A DNA stretch of 19,957 bases from Fimbriimonadales bacterium (GTDB taxonomy: Bacteria > Armatimonadota > Fimbriimonadia > Fimbriimonadales > GBS-DC), in contig JANXCK010000226.1 of assembly GCA_025060055.1 (NCBI GenBank), forward strand, positions 1 through 19,957. Direction: 5' to 3'. Shown here one piece after another: positions 1 to 6,913 of the stretch; positions within the stretch are counted from its first letter, which is position 1, and the number at the start of each line of letters is the position of its first letter. Below the pieces are notes generated by a model that searched no databases, was not told where the DNA came from, and saw only the letters and a list, made by a program, of their open reading frames with translations. A program made the translations under genes and the position numbers.

Positions 1-900
1 CAGCGCGAGAATCACATGCTCCCACCCGTTGGGATTGCCCACCTGCGCCCAATATTTCTCTAAATGCCCGCGCACCAGTTTCACCGTGCCGTGCAAGTTC
101 TGGATAGGGTCGTAGGGGTCGACCACGCCCAGCCCGCGTGCGGTGCTGGGCATCAGTTGTCCCAGTCCGGCAGCGCCTTTAGGTGAAGTGGCATCGGGAT
201 TGAACCCCGATTCGACCAGCACAATCGCCACGATGAAGCGTGGGTCGACGCCGTAGTGTGCGCTGAAGCGCAGGATAGCCCACGCGATTTGGTCTGCCAT
301 TTCGGGCGAGAGGCGCGGATTACGCCCACGAATGAACTGCGCGTAGACGGGCTGGTACAGATGCAGATTTGCGCGGAAAGTTGCCCAATCGGCAGCGGGC
401 GGCGGCTGCTGGCGCGGGGGTATCTTAGGGCTTGAGGCACGGCTGTTCAAGGCGTGGCGTGCAGGCGGACGCGCTGCGTGCTGCCGTTTCGCCTGCGCAC
501 GCTGCTGCGCCTCCCACTTAGCCACCACACTGGCGAACGCAGCATCCAGCAAGCGGTAGGTGGGCGTGACCAACTCGCTCTCGCGCTGCACCTCCACAAG
601 CGCACGCACGCGCACCTGCCCATGCGTGAGCCAACTGTGCGCAGCGCCAATCTGGATAATGAGACTGCGCCCTGGTTCGATCTCCATCAGCACTGATCGC
701 TGCTCGCCGACGGCGATGGAGCCAACCACGGTGCCCTCTACTTCCAACACGCGCTTGCCAACGGCGATTTCCAGCCCCGCAATCGGCGTTACACTCTTGA
801 CTTTGTGCGCCGCGCGCGTCCTGAGATACGACTCCAGCTCTTGTGCCTGTGCGCTCATCAGCAACGCGCACAGCATTCCCAGACTCAGCCCTCGCGCCAT
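1..900 (-). CDS. Secreted lytic transglycosylase (SLT domain), C-terminus cut by window edge
   Basis: The reading frame opens at the ATG at 900 and stays open to base 1, giving 300 codons of an unfinished protein. Residues 1-20 form a signal peptide (hydrophobic LSLGMLCALLMS, then AQA before QE), so the protein is exported. Residues ~21-130 are a beta-rich region I do not recognise, and ~131-170 is a Pro/Ala/Gln-rich linker. From ~185 a soluble lytic transglycosylase fold begins: VLVESGFNP carries the presumed catalytic Glu230, followed by GAAGLGQLMPSTA (242-254), the classical SLT signature. Such enzymes cleave the MurNAc-GlcNAc bond of peptidoglycan with formation of the 1,6-anhydro ring. 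The visible end lies in the helical C-terminal part of the domain, so probably only a few dozen residues are missing. No strong Shine-Dalgarno precedes the ATG; the upstream bases are AT-rich (TACTTAAATT). Confidence 0.92.
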   Translation of the reverse strand, partial: MARGLSLGMLCALLMSAQAQELESYLRTRAAHKVKSVTPIAGLEIAVGKRVLEVEGTVVGSIAVGEQRSVLMEIEPGRSLIIQIGAAHSWLTHGQVRVRALVEVQRESELVTPTYRLLDAAFASVVAKWEAQQRAQAKRQHAARPPARHALNSRASSPKIPPRQQPPPAADWATFRANLHLYQPVYAQFIRGRNPRLSPEMADQIAWAILRFSAHYGVDPRFIVAIVLVESGFNPDATSPKGAAGLGQLMPSTARGLGVVDPYDPIQNLHGTVKLVRGHLEKYWAQVGNPNGWEHVILAL

Positions 901-990
901 AATTTAAGTATTCCATGCAGGGGCGTGGTTTTCCTGCTGAGTGGTCTGGACAGCAATATCAATCAAGGCTCAAATGATGCAGAATTCCAT

Positions 991-1084
991 ACGGCTGAAG
1001 CCGTTGCTGTGCAGACCAAGCCCGCCTACGCGGGCTGAAGAGCCGATGCAGGTCGGCTTGGTTTGCACAAGAACGGCTTGAGCC
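991..1084. repeat. Nested palindromic dispersed repeat, copy A
   Basis: The outer borders are ACGGCTGAAGCCGT and ACGGCTTGAGCC, each nearly self-complementary. Inside, GTGCAGACCAAGCC (1009-1022) pairs with GGCTTGGTTTGCAC (1055-1068) with one mismatch, and within that lie two smaller hairpins, AGCCCGC-CTAC-GCGGGCT and AGCCGA-TGCAGG-TCGGCT. The same family occurs at 5508-5602 (copy B) and, shortened, near 11948-11997 (copy C). In copy B the inner block is in reverse-complement orientation relative to copy A. Function unknown; it looks like a REP-type mobile palindrome. Confidence 0.8.
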
Positions 1085-1143
1085 ATGTTTCATTTGACAC
1101 CCCAGTCGGTAAGTGCCTCAAAAGTTAAAAGCCCCCTTTTTGA

Positions 1144-1180
1144 CCCTCACCCCCAGCCCCTCTCCCAAGAGGAGAGGGGA
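1144..1180. repeat. C-rich dispersed hairpin repeat
   Basis: CCCTCACCCCCAGCCCCTCTCC is followed by AAGA and GGAGAGGGG; CCCCTCTCC (1157-1165) pairs perfectly with GGAGAGGGG (1171-1179). From general knowledge this motif is a very common intergenic repeat in many bacterial phyla, often mis-annotated as small proteins containing PHPQPLSQEERG, which can be read here. A decayed relative may lie at 9458-9500. Confidence 0.75.
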
Positions 1181-1358
1181 GCCGAGTTCCCCCTCGCCCT
1201 CTGGGAGCCAGGGTTTCAAGTGGCGCAGTTGCTGGCGGAGACGCCGATACTACGCGAGGTGCGCTCGTAGCGTTAGCGTCTGGCTGACGGCATCACGGCA
1301 TTTGCTACACCTTGGTATTCCATCCGGCTATGTAGACATTTCACTGTGCATAGAAATA

Positions 1359-1386
1359 GTCCCGCTTCCCATACGGAAAGCGGGAC
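1359..1386 (-). terminator. Terminator-like hairpin after the PEP-CTERM gene
   Basis: On the minus strand GTCCCGCTTTCC, a GTAT loop and GGGAAGCGGGAC form a 12-bp stem with a single G-T/mismatch position, followed by the modestly T-rich TATTTCTATG. It lies about 28 bases past the stop codon of the P-domain PEP-CTERM gene, so it plausibly ends the protease operon. The T-run is weak. Confidence 0.6.
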
Positions 1387-1413
1387 GAGGATAGCAGATA
1401 GGTGAACCGAGCT

Positions 1414-2142
1414 TCAGCGACGGCGTCGCCGCAGAAGCAGCCACCCAAGCGCAGGCGCGAGCGCCATCAGGCTGGCAGGCTCTGGCACGGTAATCTCCAG
1501 CCAGGTGCCGCCTTGGAAGGCGTACTCGCCCCACTCGGTGAGTCGCTCGCCGTCTTCTAACGGACCGCGCCAGCGCGGCGCGCCTGGCACCCCATTCTCG
1601 AAGGTCGGGTCGCCTTGGCGGTAAAGATAGCCGTAATCGCCATAGTGCATGTCGAACACAAAGAGCCGCCAAATACCGTTAGGATTTCGTCCTTTGAAGG
1701 CACTGAGCGCCTGCAGCGGGCGATAGTCGCCGTTGTAGGGCGCGCTGCCGTCTTGTATCCGTGTCGTCGCCTCGTCGGTGAAATAGGTGTTGTCAAAGTT
1801 GTCGAAGCGTGGTGGAGCGCCAGGAAGCTGGTCGCCGTCAAAGAGCAAGATTTCTGTTCCGAACGGCGCACGCAGCACAATAACCAGGTCCTCGACCCAG
1901 GAGTGAACCATATCGATATTGATGTTTACATCGTAAACAACCAGACCTGGGGCAAAACCTGTCACCGTGAAGGTGAAGACGACCCACTCTCCAGGGCGGC
2001 TTGCGGTCTCACCTGGGCGGCGCGGAACGCGCCCACCGCTATCCACTTGAAAGATACGGGTGTCATATTGGGCGAGGGCGGCGGTTCCAAGCCCAACGCT
2101 CAGTACCGTAGTCAGTCCGATTTTCAGCACAACAGATTTCAT
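1414..2142 (-). CDS. Stand-alone P-domain (proprotein convertase type) protein with PEP-CTERM anchor
   Basis: The protein has 242 residues. Residues 1-24 are a signal peptide ending ALAQ. Residues ~55-215 resemble the P/homo-B domain that follows the catalytic domain in kexin/furin-type and some bacterial S8 proteases: VVYDVNINIDMVHSWVEDL (68-86), then VLRAPFGTEILLF, FTDEAT, and the GRNPNGIWRLFVFD block (151-164). The end is a clear PEP-CTERM sorting signal: VPEPASLMA (219-227), a hydrophobic stretch, and a run of five or six arginines. It is therefore probably handled by an exosortase and kept at the cell envelope; no exosortase is in this window. The start at 2142 has an excellent Shine-Dalgarno (GAGGAGG, 7 nt upstream). 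It lies 38 bases after the subtilisin-like protease gene on the same strand, so the two are probably co-transcribed. It has no catalytic residues of its own. Confidence 0.85.
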   Translation of the reverse strand: MKSVVLKIGLTTVLSVGLGTAALAQYDTRIFQVDSGGRVPRRPGETASRPGEWVVFTFTVTGFAPGLVVYDVNINIDMVHSWVEDLVIVLRAPFGTEILLFDGDQLPGAPPRFDNFDNTYFTDEATTRIQDGSAPYNGDYRPLQALSAFKGRNPNGIWRLFVFDMHYGDYGYLYRQGDPTFENGVPGAPRWRGPLEDGERLTEWGEYAFQGGTWLEITVPEPASLMALAPALGWLLLRRRRR

Positions 2143-2168
2143 GGTTATCGCCTCCTCAGGTATGCCAG

Positions 2169-2210
2169 TTCCTCAGAATGTCACCACTGCCATGTGAATC
2201 TTCTGAGGAA
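2169..2210 (-). promoter_or_regulatory. Intercistronic hairpin spanning the protease stop codon
   Basis: TTCCTCAGAA (2169-2178) and TTCTGAGGAA (2201-2210) are perfect 10-bp inverted repeats. Between them TCAC and GTGA can extend the stem. The hairpin encloses the protease stop codon (2181-2183) and ends about 26 bases before the next gene's start. No U-run follows, so it is more likely an mRNA stabiliser/processing element or translational spacer than a terminator; this is inference. Confidence 0.55.
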
Positions 2211-5200
2211 TTCGTCACGTAGCAGTGACAGGGGCGAGCGGTCTTCGACGGAGCGACGATCGCGTCGGAGGGTCACGATCCCATTTTCTCCACTGTAGGC
2301 AAGCTCGCTCCCATCGGGTGACCAGTGCGTCCAGGTCACAGGCGGATTGGTTACATCACTGCCTCGTACGAACCAAGAAGTACGGGCAGCGTTATAGTAG
2401 GATATTTGAAGATAATTTTCGCCATATACTCCCGCATAGGCGCGCCCATCGGGAGACCAAGAAGGATACCTGTACTGGTACCTTGCACACTCGGGGAAGG
2501 CGCGTGTGGGGGCAGGGAAAGGATTGTTCTCCCACAATCGGCGACACTCGTTATGGATCGTGTTACCCCTACCGCTCTGATAGAAATAATCCATATCCCA
2601 GAAACGATTGTCGGGACGCCACGCCGCCCTGAATAGCTCATAGATCTTCCAGTCCTGCGGTGTGTTGTTATCGCCAAATCGACAAGAATTGTAACTGGTT
2701 GAATCCGCCACTCTCATGCTTGTGTTCGCGCGGCGAACATGGATCTCGAGCCATCGCCAGCAGCCCTCGAAGTTGTAAGCATCGAAGGCATACAACACAT
2801 GCTCGCTCGGGCTAACTTCCAGTATGTTAAGTAGAACTTCTGGGTGGTTCACCTCCACGAAAATGGAATCTTGCCCGTCTGTGAACTGTAATTTTTTGAT
2901 GGTGCGACTGCCATAGATGTAGTACAGGTTCGCGCCATGATGGGCAAGAGCAGGGGTATCTATGACCAGGTTCAACTCTCTTCGGGCGAAGGCTTCTGCA
3001 CGCCCAAGAGGACCGCGCCGAATCTCGAACATGCCGCCTGGGTAGACCACCTTCGAGACGCCCGTCCATATTTGATCATCGCCGATGATATCGCGATGGA
3101 CCATCAGTTCACGCACGGCGTAACCTGTTTTGAGCGTCTGCCAGTCCATTGGGGCGCCAGCGCGGTCGGTGGTTCGCACGGTGTAGGATGTTCTAAGTAT
3201 GTAGCGTTTTGCCCCTGACGGCCCGAGGAAGGGATTAATACCCATCAGCAGCGCAGCCGTGCCAGACACTAATGGCGTGGCGAAGGAGGTACCTGATGTG
3301 TCGTTAAGAGTGCTGTTGGGATCGTCTCTGCTGAACCACTGTCCACCTATCAGGAAACGATCGCCTCCCGCCGCAAATACATCCGTTCCCGGCGCGGCAA
3401 TTTGCACGGAGGCACCCCAGTTGGAGAAAGGCGCTCGCTGATCGTCGTGCGCCCAATCATACCTCAAGGGGTGAGGGTCATTGTCTGGTCCTCCAATCGC
3501 GCCGACGGCGATAACATTCGGCAGTAAGCCTAACGAGCCAGCGACATCGTTACCGAAATCGAGACGACCATTCCCGTTCGCATCTTCACCTGCATCCAGT
3601 CGGTTGTTCAGGTTCAAATCCTCGAAAGGATGGATAAGGTCACCCTCATTGCCAGCAGCGGCTACCAGCAGAAGCTTATCGCGGAACAAATTGAGCTGAT
3701 GCGCGATTTTGCGTAAAGCGATTCGCATCGCCGGTGGAGTTGGCAGGGACGAGTTAACATGCGATCCCAACGAGGCGTTTATAATCTTCGCGCCTGTGAG
3801 GGTCGCCATGTTAATCCCAGCGAGCCAGCCCGTGACGCTGTAAGTGGCATCGCCTGGCTCCTCCAAATCTGCTCTGAAACGATACACCTGGATTGTGTAG
3901 GGCATCGGATTGTGTAGCAGCCCATTGATTCCCCGATCGTTATGAACCGCGTCCAACACATTCCCGTTACGCGCACCAATCAGACTCGTCACACGAGTGC
4001 CGTGCTGATAGGGAATATCAGTATCGCCGAGGTCGTACGCTTGGCTATCGTCGAAAGAGGCAGGCAAGGGGAGTATCTCTTCACGCCCTGCGATACGGAC
4101 GCCTACCCTGTGTCCGTAGACCACCTTCCTCAGGTCGACTCCCGCGAACTCGCGATGGTTGTGGTCGCAGCCGCTGTCCATCACCGCTACCTTCACATGA
4201 TACAATGCTGCCCGTCCCGTGTCGATTATGCGGTTGCCATTTCGGTCTTCGCCAGGATCTAACTGACCGTTGCCGTTCGTATCTTCCGTGATGAACCGCT
4301 CGATCAGGTTCCATGCGCCTGGTGCCTGGATGCGATCGGTCGCCCACACATCCTCGCGCCCATTCAGGTGCGCGTTGTAATTGTGTCGATAGCGATCCAC
4401 CACATCCACATCGGCAAAGCGCACTTGCCTCAGCTCCAGCGCGAAGTCCTGCCAGACTTCCGCCACGCGCGGGTCGCGCCCCACCTGCGCCATAATCGCC
4501 TCCAGCGCTTGCAGGTCTCTCGGCGCGCGGCGCAAATCCAGTACATACGAGTTCGTGACGGGGAAGTGACCCACCAACTCCGCGCCGATCCGATCGGCAA
4601 TCTCCAGCGCCACATTGAAGCTCAGAAAGTCTTTCAAATCCACAATCAGCCGGTTGCGCACGATTTTCAGCCCGCCTGACTCCTCGAACTCAGGGCGTAT
4701 CGTGGGCTTCGGCTCCATGTAGGGCACGATAATCGTGCGCTGCACGGGGTTCGAGACGCGCCCGAACGCCAGCATCAGCCCCTGCTGCTGTTTCATTCGA
4801 GCGATTTCAGCCTGCACAGCGGGCGATTCACTGCCCTCTACCACGCCAATCTGGGTCTGCAGCGCGCGCAACGCGGGCGCGTTCACGCGACTGACCACTT
4901 TCACCGGACCGCTCTGCGCGCCAATCGGCACGCGCACCACAATCTCGTTAGGCGTATGGCGCTCGACCACTTCCGCCACGACGCCGGGATGGAACACTAC
5001 CACCGCTGTAGCGTCACTACCAAGGTTCTGCCCCAGCAAGCGCAACTTCCCGCCGATGCCCACGATTTCAGGCGCGGCGGCGCGCACCACAGGCGCAAGC
5101 GAAGGGGCAACAGGAACACTGGGTGGAGAAAACTGGGGATAAGGCAACGCCGACTGCGCTGCCACAACGCCAAACGCGCCACCGATGACAGGCGCGATGA

Positions 5201-5231
5201 GTAGCCCCAAAATACTCCTTCCAAACCGCAT
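2181..5231 (-). CDS. Secreted subtilisin-like (S8) protease, fervidolysin-type prodomain, C-terminal propeller-like repeats
   Basis: The ATG at 5231 is chosen (1016 aa) because it has a strong Shine-Dalgarno (GAGGAGGAA) and begins a signal peptide (residues 1-26, ending VVAAQS); an in-frame ATG 156 bases further up gives only basic, non-secretory sequence. Order of parts: Pro-rich stretch; IPT/TIG-like beta domain (~50-120); fervidolysin-like propeptide (~180-270); S8 catalytic domain (~345-680) with Asp352 (VMDSG), His410 (HGTRV), oxyanion Asn528 (AAAGNEGD) and Ser649 (SGTSFATP); then a ~330-residue beta-rich tail with two PD40/TolB-type motifs (PSWSPDG ~923-929, HWSPDG ~969-974). Two Asp/Asn-rich EF-hand-like inserts, DTNGNGQLDPGED (317-329) and DLNLNNRLDAGEDANGNG (538-555), probably bind calcium. 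It should act outside the cytoplasmic membrane on proteins. All three triad residues are present, so it is expected to be active. It is followed by a P-domain protein gene in the same unit. Confidence 0.96.
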   Translation of the reverse strand: MRFGRSILGLLIAPVIGGAFGVVAAQSALPYPQFSPPSVPVAPSLAPVVRAAAPEIVGIGGKLRLLGQNLGSDATAVVVFHPGVVAEVVERHTPNEIVVRVPIGAQSGPVKVVSRVNAPALRALQTQIGVVEGSESPAVQAEIARMKQQQGLMLAFGRVSNPVQRTIIVPYMEPKPTIRPEFEESGGLKIVRNRLIVDLKDFLSFNVALEIADRIGAELVGHFPVTNSYVLDLRRAPRDLQALEAIMAQVGRDPRVAEVWQDFALELRQVRFADVDVVDRYRHNYNAHLNGREDVWATDRIQAPGAWNLIERFITEDTNGNGQLDPGEDRNGNRIIDTGRAALYHVKVAVMDSGCDHNHREFAGVDLRKVVYGHRVGVRIAGREEILPLPASFDDSQAYDLGDTDIPYQHGTRVTSLIGARNGNVLDAVHNDRGINGLLHNPMPYTIQVYRFRADLEEPGDATYSVTGWLAGINMATLTGAKIINASLGSHVNSSLPTPPAMRIALRKIAHQLNLFRDKLLLVAAAGNEGDLIHPFEDLNLNNRLDAGEDANGNGRLDFGNDVAGSLGLLPNVIAVGAIGGPDNDPHPLRYDWAHDDQRAPFSNWGASVQIAAPGTDVFAAGGDRFLIGGQWFSRDDPNSTLNDTSGTSFATPLVSGTAALLMGINPFLGPSGAKRYILRTSYTVRTTDRAGAPMDWQTLKTGYAVRELMVHRDIIGDDQIWTGVSKVVYPGGMFEIRRGPLGRAEAFARRELNLVIDTPALAHHGANLYYIYGSRTIKKLQFTDGQDSIFVEVNHPEVLLNILEVSPSEHVLYAFDAYNFEGCWRWLEIHVRRANTSMRVADSTSYNSCRFGDNNTPQDWKIYELFRAAWRPDNRFWDMDYFYQSGRGNTIHNECRRLWENNPFPAPTRAFPECARYQYRYPSWSPDGRAYAGVYGENYLQISYYNAARTSWFVRGSDVTNPPVTWTHWSPDGSELAYSGENGIVTLRRDRRSVEDRSPLSLLRDEFLRRFTWQW

Positions 5232-5478
5232 CGCAATTCCTCCTCTGTGGACGCCTGACACTCGCCCATCAGACGCCCTTTTCTCAAGACTCGGATTGAA
5301 CAGCATCCGTTGCAAGCCTGGAGAACGTCCCACCAGCTTCCGCGTGAGATTCGCATATCCAAACCGCATTCGGCAAACTGTCTCCAATAGTTAAGAATCG
5401 TAAGAAGGTGAAAATCGGACACTCAATGTCTCATGAAGTACGGATCAGAAAGCGCGGATTTACGGCGTGTCGCAGTGA

Positions 5479-5635
5479 GAGACTGTTTAAAAAAGGGCAT
5501 GAACCCGACGGCTGAAACCGTTCTTATGCACACGAAGCCGACCTGCGTCGGCTCGTAGCCCGCGCAGGCAGGCTTGGTTTGTACAAGAACGGCTTGAGCC
5601 GTCAGGTACATCACCATATTTCTTAAAACAGTCTC
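5479..5635. mobile_element. MITE-like element 1 (terminal inverted repeats GAGACTGTTTAA...)
   Basis: The left end is GAGACTGTTTAAAAAA and the right end is TTCTTAAAACAGTCTC, complementary apart from two differences. It is flanked by TGA on the left and TAA on the right. It has no transposase gene. Its core is the nested palindromic repeat copy B (5508-5602). From memory, GAG ends with a TNA target are typical of the IS1031-type branch of the IS5 family; the assignment is not checked. Confidence 0.65.
5508..5602. repeat. Nested palindromic dispersed repeat, copy B
   Basis: It is bounded by ACGGCTGAAACCGT and ACGGCTTGAGCCGT. The interior reads AGCCGACCTGCGTCGGCT then AGCCCGCGCAGGCAGGCT, which is the reverse complement order of copy A (991-1084), while the outer borders keep the same orientation. 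It sits inside MITE-like element 1. Confidence 0.75.
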
Positions 5636-5638
5636 TAA

Positions 5639-5859
5639 GAGACTGTTTAAGAATGCGAGCGGGCTTTCGTAGCGTCGGCGTCTCGCCAACGCCCCCGCGT
5701 GGCACGGGCTTCCAGCCCGTGCGTCCGTAGCACGGACAGTCCTGTCCGTGCCTGTGCTTGGACAAGACTGTCCAAGCCACGGGTGCTTGGGCGAAACGCC
5801 CAAGCCACGTCCGTCGGCGAGACGCCGACGCTACGCGGTACAACTTCTTAAACAGTCTC
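5639..5859. mobile_element. MITE-like element 2 with perfect 15-bp inverted repeats
   Basis: The left end GAGACTGTTTAAGAA (5639-5653) and right end TTCTTAAACAGTCTC (5845-5859) are exact reverse complements. Identical TAA triplets flank both sides (5636-5638 and 5860-5862), as expected for a 3-bp target duplication. The 221-bp element encodes no protein. Inside is a second, inner inverted repeat (5668-5690 with 5813-5835, one mismatch in 23) enclosing a row of small hairpins. It would need a transposase supplied elsewhere. It directly abuts element 1, sharing one TAA. Confidence 0.72.
5702..5829. repeat. Row of five different short hairpins
   Basis: Five perfect stems follow each other: GCACGGGCT/AGCCCGTGC (5702-5722), GCACGGACAG/CTGTCCGTGC (5730-5751), GCTTGGACA/TGTCCAAGC (5756-5777), GCTTGGGCG/CGCCCAAGC (5785-5805) and GTCGGCG/CGCCGAC (5813-5829), with loops of 2-4 bases. 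Stem sequences vary while pairing is preserved. The first resembles the GCACGGGTGT/ACACCCGTGC repeat at 18600-18696. Confidence 0.85.
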
Positions 5860-5968
5860 TAAGAGACTACGCCTTTTCGAGGCGAGCGACACGCTGATTG
5901 TGTAGGCGCAGCTGCAAGCGATAGGTGTAGATGTTCGGCGAAGAGCCGCACGCCGCGCGTTCAGCAGG

Positions 5969-5974
5969 TATAAT
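5969..5974 (+). promoter_or_regulatory. -10 box placed for a leaderless DUF1028 transcript
   Basis: TATAAT matches the bacterial -10 consensus exactly and ends 6 bases before the ATG at 5981, so transcription would begin at or next to the start codon. There is no Shine-Dalgarno. No convincing -35 box is visible at the usual spacing. The same arrangement (GGTATAAT close to ATG) occurs at 9356-9361. Confidence 0.65.
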
Positions 5975-5980
5975 TTAGCC

Positions 5981-6898
5981 ATGCCAAACGCTGTGCAAGG
6001 AATCAGCACATTCTCGATTGTGGGTGCAGACCCGCGCACGGGCGAGGTGGGCGTGGCGGTTGCTTCGAAATTCTTAGCGGTCGGCTCGGTTGTGCCGTTT
6101 GCACAGGCAGGTGTGGGCGCGGTTGCCACGCAGTCCTACGCGAACACCACCTACGGGCCGCGCGGGCTGGAACTGTTGCGGCAAAAAGTGGAGCCACAGA
6201 AAGTGATTCAGCGACTGACTCAAGCCGATCCGCAGCGCGAGCGCCGTCAGGTGGGTATTGTCGACGCGCAGGGACGCAGCGCGACCTTCACAGGCAGCGG
6301 CTGTATCCGTTGGGCGGGCGGAATCGCGGGCAAGCACTTCGCCGTGCAAGGCAACATCCTCACAGGCGAAGCCGTCGTGAAAGCGATGGCGGAGGCATTT
6401 CAGAAAACCGACGGCGAACTCGCACTTAGACTCATGGCAGCGCTGGAAGCAGGTGAGAAAGCGGGCGGCGACTCGCGCGGCAAGCAGTCGGCGGCGATTC
6501 TGGTGGCGCGCCCTAAAGGCGGCTACGGCGGCTTCGACGACCGCTACATCGACCTGCGCGTGGACGATCACAAAGAGCCAGTGCAAGAACTGCGCCGCCT
6601 GCTGACTTTGCAACTGCGGTTGCGCCTGCGCGAACGCGCCTATCGGCTCTACGAGGAAAAACGCTATCAGCAAGCGCTGCGCTTATTCGCGCAGATGCTC
6701 AAAGAGACACCCGATGACGCCGTGCTGCACTACGACTACGCTTGCGTGCTCGCCCTTACGGGCAGTCCCAAAGCCGCTGTCCGCCACCTGAAGCGTGCCT
6801 TCGAACTCGATCGTACCCTCCTGAACTTCGCCAAAGATGACCCCGACCTCAAATCGCTGCGCAACGACCCAGAGTTCCAACAAATGATGCAACGCTAA
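5981..6898 (+). CDS. DUF1028 (Ntn-hydrolase-like) protein with C-terminal TPR region
   Basis: The protein has 305 residues and no signal peptide, so it is cytosolic. Residues ~8-200 match the DUF1028 pattern closely: STFSIVGADPRTGEVGVAVASK at the start, then AVGSVVPFAQAGVGAVATQ (33-51), RRQVGIVD (88-95), GNILTGE (124-130), ALEAGEKAGGDSRGKQSAA (154-172) and DLRVDDHKEPV (191-201). The family is considered related to Ntn-hydrolases, but its substrate is, to my knowledge, not established. Residues ~215-295 carry TPR-like helices (YRLYEEKRYQQALRLFAQML and the DDAVLHYDYACVLALTGSPK repeat), ending in the DDPDLKSLRNDPEF closing motif often seen after TPRs, suggesting a protein partner. The start has no ribosome site but lies 6 bases after a -10 box. 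It is followed after 15 bases by the MoaD-MoeB fusion gene. Confidence 0.94.
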   Translation: MPNAVQGISTFSIVGADPRTGEVGVAVASKFLAVGSVVPFAQAGVGAVATQSYANTTYGPRGLELLRQKVEPQKVIQRLTQADPQRERRQVGIVDAQGRSATFTGSGCIRWAGGIAGKHFAVQGNILTGEAVVKAMAEAFQKTDGELALRLMAALEAGEKAGGDSRGKQSAAILVARPKGGYGGFDDRYIDLRVDDHKEPVQELRRLLTLQLRLRLRERAYRLYEEKRYQQALRLFAQMLKETPDDAVLHYDYACVLALTGSPKAAVRHLKRAFELDRTLLNFAKDDPDLKSLRNDPEFQQMMQR

Positions 6899-6913
6899 GC
6901 ACAGGAGGACACT

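Larger units (their letters stand above)
901..1413. other. Gene-free interval with dispersed repeats and a terminator
   Basis: This 513-base interval between two minus-strand genes has no convincing coding region; the small open frames are low-complexity translations of repeats. It holds a nested palindromic repeat (991-1084), a copy of a C-rich 'CCCTCACCCCCAGCCCCTCTCC' hairpin (about 1144-1180) and a terminator-like hairpin (1359-1386). The bases around 1228-1270 resemble a decayed piece of the CGTCGGCGTCTC-type repeat seen at 5668-5690. I see nothing else in 1271-1358. Confidence 0.7.
5232..5980. other. Gene-free interval carrying two MITE-like elements
   Basis: No credible gene lies between the protease (minus) and the DUF1028 gene (plus), which diverge from here. 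Bases 5232-5478 hold the protease leader; I could not pick a confident promoter there. Bases 5479-5859 are two adjacent inverted-repeat-bounded elements described separately. Bases 5863-5980 are plain sequence ending in a -10 box just before the DUF1028 start. Confidence 0.75.

Noticed and set aside
518..916. A 132-codon minus-strand frame over the lytic transglycosylase N-terminus
   Set aside because: It is out of frame with the transglycosylase, whose signal peptide and SLT motifs are coherent from the ATG at 900.
1085..1394. Small plus-strand proteins containing PHPQPLSQEERG
   Set aside because: They translate a widespread C-rich intergenic repeat and are not genes.
5232..5387. N-terminal extension of the protease by 52 residues
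   Set aside because: The extension is basic, not hydrophobic, and would bury the signal peptide. The ATG at 5231 has a strong Shine-Dalgarno and starts the signal peptide.
5423..5843. Small proteins of 118-126 residues on the minus strand
   Set aside because: They are translations of the MITE-like elements and hairpin repeats (e.g. GQDCPCYGRTGWKPVPR), a known type of spurious gene.
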